Part shown: positions 35,969-48,077 of the stretch, in pieces
How the letters are laid out: each line of letters begins with the position of its first letter
How positions within the stretch are numbered: the first letter of the stretch is position 1
From: Coniferiporia sulphurascens
Lineage: Eukaryota > Basidiomycota > Agaricomycetes > Hymenochaetales > Hymenochaetaceae
Assembly (NCBI GenBank): GCA_002794785.1
Contig: NBBA01000019.1
Coordinates: 248,001-312,000 of the forward strand
Direction: 5' to 3'
Length of the DNA: 64,000 nt
The notes under the pieces: model-generated
The model's database searches: none
The model's input: the letters and a program-made list of their open reading frames with translations, nothing else
Told to the model about the DNA's origin: nothing
Translations under genes and position numbers: made by a program

Positions 35969-36235
35969 TTATGTCGCTGGCCAGCCAGCTCTGGCCCGTA
36001 ACTCAGATAGTAGCAGTATGGGATGGTCAGCTTTTTCCGGATACGGCAAGAGTCTAAAAGGAGACGTGTCGGCGCGGACCCGCGGCAGTAGACTTTGAAC
36101 AATTCAGACCGGACGCGCGCTCTTGTCTTCAGCTCTCACCGTCCTCAGACGCTTTTACCTCATCGGCGCGTTATATGTCGCTCAGAAGCAGGGCTCTTGA
36201 ACGCTTCTGGTATTCTGCTAGCTGAAGCAAGTCTT
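35969..36235. promoter_or_regulatory. Divergent promoter of SCYL and MED14
   Basis: 267 bp separate the start codons of the SCY1-like gene (leftwards) and MED14 (rightwards), so the two must share a compact bidirectional promoter. No TATA box stands out. Confidence 0.6.
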
Positions 36236-39200
36236 ATGGAAGCAAAAGTCAATGGGATAAACGCCAATGGCTCGGGGATGCCGCTCTCCAACGGCAACGG
36301 TCATGCGAACGGGTATTTCATGCACAGTCCTGAAGCTGAACCGAGTCAAGAGGAACTTGAGAAGGAGCTCTTTAACGTGTACGATGGGCAGATACCGCTG
36401 GGAGACTTGCTGTCGAGGGTGGTTCAAGCCATCTACGCTGAGCTGACTGAAATGGCGGAAACGTGCGTCATACGGCATATATTTGTTTTCTGCATCGTTA
36501 TGTTGATGACCATACAGATTACCGGGGATGTCAGATGCAGCTCGGAAGCGCACCATCGCAGATTGGGTCGTCAAAACCAAGAAGCAAGTCGTGAAACTAT
36601 ACGCAATCATGCGGTGGTCTAGGGATGCCAGTGATGTTCAGAAGGCTATGGTGATTACTTGGACATAAGTGACCTGGTATTTCGACGCTTGAATCTGACT
36701 GTAAGGCTAGAATATTACGGCGTTCTTGATGGAGCAAAACCGGCAGTTCGAAGAGGCGGTAAATGCCATCATATTCGCAAAGGAGAGTCTAGCCCCCGCA
36801 AGGTCAGTTTACGCGTTAGCTTTCAAGACGCGCCTTTGATATTTGTCGAAGACTTCGAAACCACGATCTTCTAACATCTTTGGATGTTTTGACTACTGGC
36901 TCTTACCTGAGATTACCTTCACAAATCAAAGCAAGTCAACATTGATAACATTATCTAAGGCGTCAATTCATGTTTTGCAACAGAAATTCTTTATTACGCC
37001 CGCACCTCTTGCTGACGGTGAGGTAAAGAAGACGCTTCGAAACATGGAAGAACAAGTGCGCTACCGTCTGCGTATGAATGAAATAGTTCCCATAGAAATG
37101 TCCCAATATCGGATCGGTATGATTTCTTGCGCGCGAATAGGTGCTTCTGGACTAATCTGTATTAGAGGATGGCAGGGTTTACTTCACTGTCCCCAACCTC
37201 TTTGAAGCGTCGATTAGCTTAAGAGGTGCCCAAAAAGAAGACGGTTGGTTCTTCGTACACGTCGAGTTCCTACATACAGTAGGCGGTGACCTTACTGATG
37301 TTCTGGGTGAGTTCATTTGCTTCCCTGCGGGTGTACACCCATATAAACGGTTATGTATGATCTATAAAAGACTTCCCCCGTCGCCCGACTGACGTACTAA
37401 AGCGTCATATCACTGAGGAAGCAGACGGCAGACTGGCATATTATCTGCCTCTGCCAGCAGATCCCAATGCTCCTCCCGATTTTCAGTCGCCTCCACGCCC
37501 ACAGCTGCCTGCCGGTACCGTAGACACACCTCTCATCCGCCTTTTCAATTTCCTCCGTATGTAGTCGTCAGTACTTTCGCTGGCTCATTAACAGACCGTC
37601 TGCAGAAATGATGTCAATGTCCTATCAGCTTGAAATTTTGCTCTTTCAGGTACGCCCTCATCAATCTAGATCCACCATGATTTGTAAGTTGATTACTTTA
37701 CAGGCCCATAGACTGAGGTCATTAGGCTGGAGGGAGTACTTAACTTTAGAGAAAAGCAAGGACAGCAAAAGCTTTACTGCTTCGTATTGGATGTGAGTTC
37801 TAATATACTCCGGATCGGGGGCGGATTTCTCAATGGCGTGAAATTAGACGTCCGTCGAATAATGCCCCCGGGCGACCGCAGCTCCCACAGCGAATGCGCG
37901 TCCCTCCGATAGGGGGCGCACTGACCATATCCTTGGTAGAGACACACTCTTCCGCGAAAGCAGGGGGTGGCCCGCTGCGTTCTCCAAAGGACCGTATTCT
38001 AGCAAAGCTCCAACGTGATTCAAAGCTGGGTGAAGCCCAGCCGTCCGATGAGGTTGAGACGTTCCGTTTTGAGGTGAAGTGGGAGCCTATGAAGGGTGCA
38101 CTGGGAGTGAATATACCTCCTGAACTTGAAACTTTCGGAGCTGGGGAGTTGGAAGTGGTATGTGCCTTTGGCTTGGATGATAAGCGATACGCACCAACTC
38201 GATCGTTCTTTCACTTCCTTAGAATTCTCAGGACTTAAATTTTGAGGCAATCCTCCGAAAGGCGGTCATGAAGCATGTCTACGCCATCTTGGCCGTCCAC
38301 AAACATTCTCTGGAAAATGGTCCACATCGCGCAATGTTTTCCTTCCCGGGAGAGGTCTTACTTGTAGTTGAAGGTGAACCTATAAATGCGTTTTTTGTAA
38401 TCGTGTGCTAACGGCATCAATAATGATTCAGATGGATTCGCGGCACTCAGAGTGCATCTTTGTGCTGATGAGTATATTACCGTCTCCGTTGATCCCCGCA
38501 CCGGACGTATCACTTTACGAGATACGGGCGGCTTATCGGCGTCTGGGAAAGGACCACGTTATTCATTAATCACCGATAAGATCAATGATAATCCTTTTAT
38601 GGTTTGCGAAGTCCTCGTTGCGGCTCGTTTCACTGTGAGCTGCGTCGAAAGCTATCATACAAATGTATCTGACTGTTTCTGCAGACGATCGTTGAGCTGG
38701 CGGAGCAGAAAGCGCAGTACATGGGCCTTGAGACCTTTCGGGCGCGCAACCTACCACGAGAAGGTAAGTTCCCTTTAGTGACAATTGCATCCACAGACAA
38801 TTAAAAGCCGTTTTAGAGGTTGCGAAATTCGGTATGGATATCCGTGCCTATTTATTCATTCGGCTCGCTAGCTGTGACGGACACTATATGGTCCTACTTG
38901 TTACGGAATTGGAGTTTCGTTTCGCACTGATTTCCGTACGGGCGCTTCCAGAGAGTCCAACGGGAAACCTGATCATAGATGACATCGGGTGGCTTGACGT
39001 ACAACGCATCCATGGTGGCGACGTACTTGTAAAGGAACGAACGGAGCATTTGGGTCCGGATGGTCATCATTTGACAAATCCAGGGGGCTCATTAGGGGGA
39101 TTCGGATCTTTCGACCTTAGCCTCGGTGTCGATCGGTACGAATTAATAGCTTTCATTCGTTGACGAAAAGGTATTGATCGGACCGGCTGTAGATTCAAAC

Positions 39201-40866
39201 TCGAGACCGACGTACTTCGCGAGCTCTATTCATACTGTTGGTTCGTTTTCCGATTTACATTCCCGTAGTCGTTCGCTTCCTCACCATCCTCCCCCATAGT
39301 GCCCGTGTTGCCTACACGAAAGTAGAGCTGCAGCTCAAGATGCGCAACATTCTGTACACTTACATGGGTCCAGACACATCTGGTATGGTTTCTCCGGAAT
39401 TTGTGCACCTCCAGTCATCCCTTGCGAGATCCGTTCCGGCGCTTTGCGTCCAATCTTCCGACATTCTCGCGGGAGTACCTGCTGCCGAGGCTGCCATGCC
39501 AAATATCCGCGTCATTCCACTTAATTGGTGGTCTGACAGGAAGTCACAGGTCCGCATCCCATCAGTGTAGAAGAAACTCACTGCTGACAAATGTCATTTA
39601 GGTGGTTACATGTGTAAAACTCAAGTACGTACAACAACCTGTGGGCAAGCGTGCGGGGACTAGCACGGTTATTCGTCCATCCAAGCGCATTATCTACGAT
39701 GCGCGGGAGGCTATCGTCTCGTTCCTGTCGGAGAACGTTGACACCTGCGTTAATGAGTTTCTGGAAGAGTGGGCGAAGGTCTCAAAAATGGTCGTGATCG
39801 CGCGGGAGGTTGCGCAAATGGCGAAACAGAAGTCATGGGAAGATGTCCAACTGCTTTCATTTGACTTGCAGACAGTTGAATTTGCATACGCCAAGGTATG
39901 TGACAACTTCAGATCGCCTTTGAATAATCTCTTCTCACCGCACTCATTTCCAGGACTATACGGTATCTGTTACTTGCACGGATCAGCTCATGCCGAGCAA
40001 TAACAGTTCGTACGAGTTGAGTTTTTCTCGCACGCGTAGACTTCGCCGTCAAACGGCGACTGGGGGATATTCGAATCATGAATTCGCAGCGGATGAGGAT
40101 GAATATTATAATCCACACGAGGATGCAGAGCCTTTCCTGCGGCATGTGCTACGGCATGGTCCCCGTCTGTCGTCGTCCCTGAACCAGCTCGTAGAGCTTC
40201 TGCGGGATAGTTTGCCTTTGGTATGTGTGATGGACGTGATACGGCGCGATGCCGGGTCCGGGAAGGACGGAGACGCACACGTTGTCGACGTTTTTCCGAA
40301 GGCAGCAGGATGGTACCGATTACTGTATGGAGACTCGAGGTAAGAAACATGCATGTCGTGAGTTCGTTAACGGGCACTTACTTGCTTAATTACTGTTGGT
40401 AAGGCATGCGTTAGACTTACGGCTGATGAAGGGGCGTCGAGTGGCCATTCTCGACGCTAGTCTTCGTGTTGACAGCTTCATCCCCTATGCGCGCACGAAA
40501 CTAAGCGCAGTGGCGGGATCTACCAAATCCAAGGCGTGGAGGCAAGACGACGATACCAAACCGGCGAGCAAGAGCGTCCCGAACGCAGTAGACAAGATGC
40601 CAACCTCGCAAGAAATCGGCGTCCTGCTTCCCATTCCTAGGTTCGCGGAACTCGTCAAGGAGGCCGTGCGTGACGCTATGGGCTCCAATAGCACGGCTCC
40701 GGTGCCGGGCGCCTCTTCGGACTACTCTCAACTGCCTACGAAGAGGAGGCGTGTTGTGCAGATTGACACTGGACTCATTTGTGACGTTGACGCTGTGGAA
40801 GTCTATGCTCCGCACGTTCATTCGCGGATTCTGAAGAGCCTATCGGAACTGGCGTCACGTGGGTGA
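36236..40866 (+). CDS. MED14: Mediator complex subunit 14
   Basis: Large intron-rich gene; start MEAKVNGINANGSG at 36236, stop at 40866. Diagnostic N-terminal block: LGDLLSRVVQAIYAELTEMAET, joined across an intron in phase to LPGMSDAARKRTIADWVVKT, then KQVVKLYAIMRWSRDASDVQKAM and, further on, DVLTTGSYLRLPSQIK. These are hallmarks of Med14 (Rgr1). Later exons include DEVETFRFEVKWEPMKGALG (about 38050) and a C-terminal block RHALDLRLMKGRRVAILDAS through VDAVEVYAPHVHSRILKSL. Med14 is the architectural backbone joining head, middle and tail of Mediator, required for RNA polymerase II initiation. Many small exons (at least ten) are split by about 50-nt introns; I did not resolve every junction. 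Divergent partner of the SCYL gene. Confidence 0.9.
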
Positions 40867-41943
40867 TGGGGTTAGATGGGAGTGGATCGAGGTTTTCTCG
40901 TGGTTCTTCACTTATGTTTTACTTCACGGAGGCTAACTTATTACTGTTTGCAATTCTTTCCTTTCTGTTCCGAATTTCTCTTGTACTTAGGGCTTACACG
41001 AAAAGCGACCTTGGATCAGTGTCGTGCATCCCTGCAGGTTTTGATTGGGATCCCTGCATTTGATCTGATGGTAACGAGCTTCAAATAATTGCACCTGTAT
41101 GTAGTAAGTAATCCAATATTAATCACGCAAAATGCCACTCTCTCCCTTCATTTTGGGGACTTTACTTATCGTGCCGCCATTCCTTCCCGTAATTGGAACC
41201 CTGCACGGCTAGTTTAACCCTGCAATGATGTGGAAATTTAGCAGGATCCCGCGGGGACGCAGGGGTCTCGTGAGGATCCGCAGGGATGTGGGTCTCGTGG
41301 GGATCGAGGGGGACAGAGGGGGTCTCGCGAGGATCCCGGGAGACAGAGGGGGTCTTGCGGGTATCCCAGGGGATAAAAGGATCCTGCGGGGACCTTGGAG
41401 GATGCACAACACCGCATTAGACCATATGCCTGTCAAAGTAATGAAAATAGCAGGAGTCTTGCAGCAAAGTGAAAGGGATGGATCACTTTGAGGACGCGTC
41501 AAGACAAGCCAGGGGAGCGCCCACCGATTCAGGCATTCCGGAATAAGGTAAACGTATCCGTGAATCTGTTATACCGTTTTCATTTTTGCGATCTAAGCAT
41601 GGATTTGAACTCTGTACAGTTGTCTCCTACATACGGTATTCTGATTCAAAGCTGCCGCGATGCCGACCTGAAGACGCTCGGGATATCCCTCCACCGGTGT
41701 CGCTCTAAAGCAGGTTTGGCAAACACGGGAATATCAGTGTTCACCCAGCAAACTCTAGGATGCTTGATCCCCGATTCGAGGTTATTGAAGGTTGTATGTC
41801 CATCGTACTTTGGTACACCAGGAAGGCATGAAACCTTGTTTCCAGGGTTCCTAAAAACATGGAAATCTAATAAATAAAATTGTGAATCCTCTTCTTCACC
41901 CCCTCTCCTGGTCTGTTGGTCGCCACTCCCTCCTACAAGCAAT
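40867..41943. other. Spacer before LtrA-like gene 2
   Basis: No gene is recognised. It contains a GC-rich minisatellite (41248-41397). 41400-41600 is duplicated, with divergence, at 47580-47760 ahead of gene 3 (shared words TGGATCAC, TCAAGACAAGCCAG, CAGCAAAGTG). The duplication unit therefore includes upstream DNA. Confidence 0.6.
41248..41397. repeat. 27-30-bp minisatellite, about five units
   Basis: Units of the type GACAGAGGGGGTCTCGCGAG (plus about ten further bases ending GATC) repeat five times with substitutions. A degraded, shorter version is present at about 47525-47590 in the equivalent position before gene 3. Confidence 0.8.
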
Positions 41944-44775
41944 ATGTCATCTGAAAAACCCGGGCCTACGCGACCCCAGTCAATATCAACATCAAACAAT
42001 GAGTCTTCTAAAGACAAGTAGGTTTTTTTACAATTTGAAAAATCGAAATGATTGATACACGCTGAGCGCAACTCTCCACCAGTATTGGTCTCAACAACGG
42101 GAGACAGAGCAGTATTGTTACACCCACGAGCTCACCATTCGTAGAGAACCCTCCCGTTTCCCCTAGATCAGAGCCAGATATTGTAAGCATAAAGCAACAG
42201 CCTACCAAAACTGAAACCTCAGCCGTTCTTTAGGGGAATCACTCCGACAAGCTGCGGGTGTATAGTAAAATTCCATGGTGTGATTTGGTATGTGCCCATC
42301 TTCCGCGCACATTGACCCATTCATTTAATTTTCTCTCTAGCTCCTAGAGATTGCTATGACGACCGCCTTCACAAGCTTAACGTGCGTGACGGTCTTCAGT
42401 AGTTGTACAGTGCGAATGAATAATATTTTCTTAGTGATGGGCTGGAAGTGCTCCGTGGATCGGTAAGCAAGGTGTTCTATGACCCTCTGTCATCGTCGCT
42501 AAGCTTGCGCCCTTTAGGACGTGGCATCGTACATCTGCTTCTTTTTCATGGTCTGGTGGGTATGGGCCAGCCAAGTCGCATATAACGTTCGCTTCCGCCA
42601 AAACGGCTGGCAGAACAACATCTCCATGTTTCTCCAACTTTTGATCTTCTGTGCACTTGCCGCTTTTACGAACAACTTCGATGTGACCAACGGGATAGCA
42701 AACGACACTAAGCTGCAGAATTTGTTGACGAAACTTCAGCTTGAGGATTATTCCTCGCAGCAGGATATTGCAACTGCAGGTTTTCGAAGCAATAGGCTGC
42801 CGACACTGAATGCGAGAGGCATTTCGCTGACGATGGCGTTTAGCCGACTTGTGCTGCTCGTCCAGTACGCTCTCAGTAAGCAACCTGCCTTGAACAATCA
42901 TTATAACATTGACATCCCGCTCACAGCGTTGTTCCATCATGGTCTTCGTGCGGAAGAGATAAGCAGTCGCGAGCGACGCATGAAGACACCTGCATTACTC
43001 GTGCATATTAGTTCGATCGCTTTTTCTTCAGTATGCTATTTCGTTGCATACGGCGTCATCGGAAAGGAGCCAACAAAGACGGACCAAATTGCCAAACTCT
43101 TTCTATGGTACTGCCCCCTACTGATCGAACTCGTCGCGCACTTCGTAGCGGAGGGGTCCCCAGACTACCCGGCGGAAGACATCTACGAACGCAGCTCTAC
43201 GGTTTTCGTCATTATTCTTGGTGGTGGTCTTGACAAAATTACGAGCGGGTTCCGGCTTACCGTCGGAAATGTGTCGATCAGTGTTGAAAGTGTGGGACTG
43301 ATCTTTTGTGCCGCTGTAATTTTTATCCACTTGTACACACTATATTTTAGGGTGAGCAAAGACACTAACACCAACAGCAGACGCGCTCTCTTCTCGTTTT
43401 TCTTCCAATTCCTTTATCTTTCGGCGTTGATCGTGACGCTCCAAGGAATCGCAGCAATGCTTTTCGTCGCGGTCAGTTTACCTTGACTCCATATCCCCTA
43501 TCTTTCCTTTATTTATTGTCTGGCTATCAGAATATTGGCAGTGCTTTGGCTGAGACCTCCTCCCGTTTCATGGACACCACGATATCGTTAATGCTCGACA
43601 AAGGCTTCGACCTTCCTCTGAACGAGAATGACTACGACGATGCCTTGGTACAATCGCTGAACAATACTGGCGTAGCGCTGTCGACGCTTCTGGGCTATAT
43701 AAATTACCGTTACGATAACATTAGTGCCCCATTCTACGCGGCGCTTCAGGCGGATGTGTTGCTCATTTGGACCGTCTTGGATGTGAGACCGGTTGAGGCA
43801 AGCTGATTTGACATTGACACTGATTGCTCTGTCTACTCATCCTACAGAACTTCAATGCAATACCTGACAATGACGACGGTTCGCTCCTTACGGACAGAAT
43901 GAGCACATTTTTCGGTAATGACCCCTGGAACTCTACGGTTGTGAACAACAGCACCTTCTACGAGATCGCAGAAGGGGCACTCACAATGTATGCGGCGCCG
44001 GCGTTGTGGTTCTATGCTGCAGGAGGTTTGGTGCTCGTACTCCTTGGACTCATGAACCTTGTTGACCAGTGGCCACGAGGCAAGTCCCTTCTAAAGTTCG
44101 TTTCTCACGAGGAGTGTAACGGTGCGAATTATTCCCGCCACCCGCCGTTAATTGGCCGTAATTCGCACAAATAGACAAATTTGAATGGGGTCAGACCATT
44201 AGCAGGATCATCGTTGGGTGCATCGTGATGGCATTCTCGATGGTGGACGTGCATACGTCTGAATTGAGGCTTAACATCGACAATAATTTCAGGTATCAAG
44301 GCTCGCGCATCTTACATCTTGCGGTGGATGCATGGGTGTAAGTACTCCGATTCTTTTCTCGGTGGTCTGCAGCCGTTTAACATCGACACCACCGTTACTC
44401 CAGGCTCCTACCTTACGCGCTCGCACTGGTCGTCGAGCAATCGATTGAGCAGGTACGTCAATCCCTGTCAATGCACTACTGCTATCCCATCATACGTGCT
44501 CACATAGTCCTCAGATTATGACGTATATGGCCAGGCGTTCGTTACGGCTCGGGGGCCTCTCGATCTTCCGGCGGCGTACACGCATCGAGCCCTACGCTCT
44601 CGTGGGCGGCGCGGCAGATCACCGTCCTCCCGCCGGAGGATCAATCTGTAACAATCCCGAACTAAACGCATCATTTAACGCCGAAACTTTGGAATATCGT
44701 TCAGCAAGCCCGAATTCAATCGTTAACCCCCCTGCCAGCGGCGTGGACTTTGAAGCGCGCACGCGCTTACTGTGA
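41944..44775 (+). CDS. LtrA-like multi-TM protein, gene 2 (apparently intact)
   Basis: Start MSSEKPGPTRPQS at 41944; about 12 exons. Order: acidic/Ser-rich N-terminus; LLEIAMTTAFTSLTDG; FFFMVWWVWASQVAYNVRF; LQLLIFCALAAFTNNFDVTN; NARGISLTMAFSRLVLLVQY; LVHISSIAFSSVCYFVAYGV; IAKLFLWYCPLLIELVAHF; VIILGGGLDKITSGF; IFCAAVIFIHLYTLYF; YLSALIVTLQGIAAML; WFYAAGGLVLVLLGLMNLV; LPYALALVVEQSIEQ; Ser/Pro-rich cytosolic tail. The WWVW...YNVRF region and TM layout fit the LtrA family. Function is unknown; a transporter or sensor role is only a guess. Intron 6 (51 nt, divisible by three) could be retained without a frame change. One intron uses a GC donor at 44080. All junctions I checked close in phase. Confidence 0.72.
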
Positions 44776-45312
44776 TGCGCTCAGATGGCCGTCCGAAGAC
44801 GTGTATTGGGCCACTCACCAATCATACGTGGTCTATTAAGTTGATATTTGTATAGATAAATCAACGGTAGTAGGCGTTCGCGTTATAACCGCCAGTAACT
44901 GCCTCTCTTTTTTTGACTTGGGGCGATGGATACATCTGCATTTTTTAACTACCCCTTGCATTGATTGCTACACATCCACATGCATTGTTTCTTTCACCTA
45001 TTGTTTTTTTTTCTTCTAAGGCTTCCTGAGAGTCGAAATGTAAGAATGCCAGAAAGCAGAATCGAAATAGTTCCAAATAATAGCGGAATATAAAAAAATT
45101 GTGCCGGAAGGGCTACAAGCTACTCGAGACAATGCGTACCGCGCAAAAAGAAAGCGGGGACAATTAAATTAGACACCATGCTACTGTTTTATATCTCACA
45201 GTACCCCTTAGTTGTACTTTTCGGCAGGACCTCGGAAACATCGTTTCTAAGGATGACCCCGGTACCCTTACTCGATACTTTGCCATTTTCCCCCAGAACA
45301 AAAGATGAAATA

Positions 45313-45557
45313 GGGAAGGGATGGGAATGAAACCGATATCAGACTAATTGCATTGTCCAAGTTTGATGCCAGTAGAAGAGTGGGTGTCTTCGGCTCATTA
45401 ACTGAACCATAAGTTCGCCGCTCAGGGTCTCTTTCTTAAAGTGGCTTGCTGCAGTTATGTATGCCTGCCCGTTTGGGGCCAAAAATAGTCTAATGAGCCA
45501 CTGGCATCAATCTTGGACAATGGTAGTCTGATATCGGTTTCATTCCCATCCCTTCCC
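45313..45557. mobile_element. MITE with about 65-bp TIRs and TA target site
   Basis: GGGAAGGGATGGGAATGAAA at the left end is perfectly inverted at the right end. The pairing continues through CCGATATCAGACTA and, after a small interruption, ATTGTCCAAG and TTGATGCCAGT. TA dinucleotides flank both ends (45311-45312, 45558-45559), as expected for Tc1/mariner insertion. There is no coding capacity, and its TIR is unlike the MITE at 11089. Confidence 0.85.
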
Positions 45558-46182
45558 TATGGTTCGGCGTTCGGGGTTTTCTAGATACAGTAGTATCAGC
45601 AGACGCTCTAAGAGCTCAAAGGTACTATCTAAGACTGTAAATTTCGAAGTTTTTTAAAATCGGATCATCAGTTTTGGTCATAAACTTTCCCTGGAGACGC
45701 AAAAAAAAAGCATTTACCCTTAAATTAGAAGATACTAAGATAGCCAAAAAACTAATACTATCGTGACTCCTCTTACAAAAGGAAACCCTCTTACGAAATT
45801 AGCATTTCTGAACTTCTACACAACTAAACTGCCTTTGGAAAAATCCATATAGACCCCAGTATACTGTATAAAAGTAGCTGCAAACTTTCTTTGTAAAAAT
45901 TTGCATTGATGTGAAGCTATTGTCAAAATACACATTTTTTTCGGTCTGTACAAGTCTTTTGGGGCCACCGGCTCACTCAACATGTGCGCATATCAGCAGA
46001 TATACTTATTTATTAGATACAAGGTCATTTAATAATGCTATCTCGAGAGTAATATCTCTTTGTGGTGCATAGAAAGAGAGCAATCTATCTGAAGGGTGAC
46101 AAAAGGTGACAGAATGCACCGGCATGATGTTTGTTCCATTTCAAACTCCAGTGTTGGCATCTGCTCGATCCTGAGCACCCAT

Positions 46183-46797
46183 TGTTACAATTTTCCCTTA
46201 CTGTCTCCTTAATGCACTGACTCACTTCCTCTTCATCATCATCAGTCAGCACAACTCCCCCATTTCTCTTCCTTACTCATCCTTATTTGCCTTGCACCAT
46301 AAAGATGCTATGATGATGCCATACTGCATCACCATGACGTGCTTTACTTACCAGTAGCCCTACTTGTATTACCAAGGCATTCCTTGGGTTTCCATGACCC
46401 TCCATAGTCTGGTAAACTACCTTACACAGGCCACTACAGTAGTAAACACATAGATTAGCATATAAGCATGTAACTTCAGTAGCACAAGCCTGTTACAATT
46501 TTCCTTTACTTTCCCTCATGCGCTGACTCACTTCCTATTCGTCATCATCAGTCAGTGCAACTCCCCCATTTCTCTGCCTTACTCATCCTTATTTCGCCTT
46601 GCACCATAAGACGCCATGATGATGCCTTATTACACCATCATGACGTGCTTTGCTTACTGATACCTTCAACTGTATTACCAAGACATTCCTTGGGGTTTCC
46701 ATGACCTTCCATAGGCATGTAAACACACTAATACTCGACCCTACAGTAGCAAACACATAGAGTAGTATATAAGCATGTAACTTCAGTAGCACAAGCC
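46183..46797. repeat. Tandem direct repeat, 2 x about 308 bp
   Basis: Two abutting copies, 46183-46490 and 46491-46797, start TGTTACAATTTTCC and end AGTAGCACAAGCC. Shared blocks include CTGACTCACTTCCT, CTTACTCATCCTTATTT and a TATA-like (G/C)ATATAAGCATGTAACTT. The internal TATA and the TG start recall LTRs, but I see no second LTR or polymerase frame nearby. It may be a solo-LTR tandem or a tandem internal repeat of a TE. Confidence 0.8.
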
Positions 46798-48077
46798 CTA
46801 AGCTTGTGCTCTTTGTTCATACAAGCCCATTATCTGCTACCACCAGTCTACTGTGTGCTTCCAAGCCACTAGTCACTTCGTCGTAACCTGACTCCACTCA
46901 GAAGCCTACCACATCCACATTGTCGATCAGGAAGCCCCACCGACGATCATCTTCGACTTACAACATCTAGGAAGCCCCATTGTCATTGCCACCAGCCCTG
47001 ACATCGATCACCGCGTAACCATTGAGCTTAACACCCATCAGTCGGAGTATCAAGAATTTCCGTGACAGAGAGTGACCAAAGTTTTGTAAGAGGCCTAGGG
47101 AGCACTTTCATTCTGAGAGAATCTGTTTAAAAAACCATCCGAAAAACTATTGGACATAGATATTTAAAAGTAAATTGAGCATGTTAAAGAGAATATATAT
47201 AAAGTGAGAGCTGTAGGGGTAAAATGCAAAAGTTTTGTAAGAGGGGTCACACATGATATCCGAAAACGGTGGGAAAATGTGGAGGGAGTTGAATTCCATA
47301 TATAGTATGTCACGATCTCTGTAAACAATTATTCTGGCGTTCGGACGCAATCGAGCCTTCTCGATCCGTTCGCACCGGTCACTTTCGCGTTTAGGAGATA
47401 CAGTCGAAGCAGACATAAAGTTCGGTTCGGAGTTGGGCAAAAAGGTCGTCAAGCCAGACCGAAACGAACTTTAGCCACGTTGAAAGCCCTGCATCCCTTC
47501 CCGCCGCGGCTAGTTAGTAGTCACGGTGATCCCGCAAGGATGCAAAAGTCTCGCAGAAATGCAAGGGTCTCGCGGGTATCTCGGGGGAGATGCATATCAC
47601 CGCCAGATGTCCGTCAAAGTGATGCAGTTGGCAGGTGTCTTACAGCAAAGTGGGGGGGATGGATCACCTTACGCATCAAGACAAGCCAGAGGAGTGCCCA
47701 TTAATCTAGGCTTTGCCGGAATTACTTGAAGGTACGCACATTTACGATACTTTCTTCACGTTCGTGCTCAAAGTATGGATTTGATAATTGTGCAGTTGTT
47801 TCCTAATATATTCGTTCAAAGCCGCTGCGTTTTTCCACCCGGAGACGCTTGGGATATCCTTCCACCGGCGCCGCTCTGAGGCAAATCTGACAGGCATGTC
47901 CGCTGTCACTTCTGGAAACTCTAGGATGCTTGTCGTACTTCAATTTGACACTTGAACACGAAACCTTATTTCCTGGGGTGCCTGAAAACACGGATTCACA
48001 GAAACCTGAAATTGTAAATCCCCTCTTCCACCCCCTCCTCCTGGTTTGCTGTTCACTACTCTTTCCTACAAGCAAAA

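Larger units (their letters stand above)
44776..48077. other. 3.3-kb repeat-rich spacer between genes 2 and 3
   Basis: No gene is recognised. It contains a 245-bp MITE (45313-45557), a 308-bp tandem duplication (46183-46797), a possible 1.5-kb TIR-bounded unit (45763-47250), and from about 47520 the duplicated upstream region of the LtrA-like family. It is AT-rich compared with its surroundings. Confidence 0.6.
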
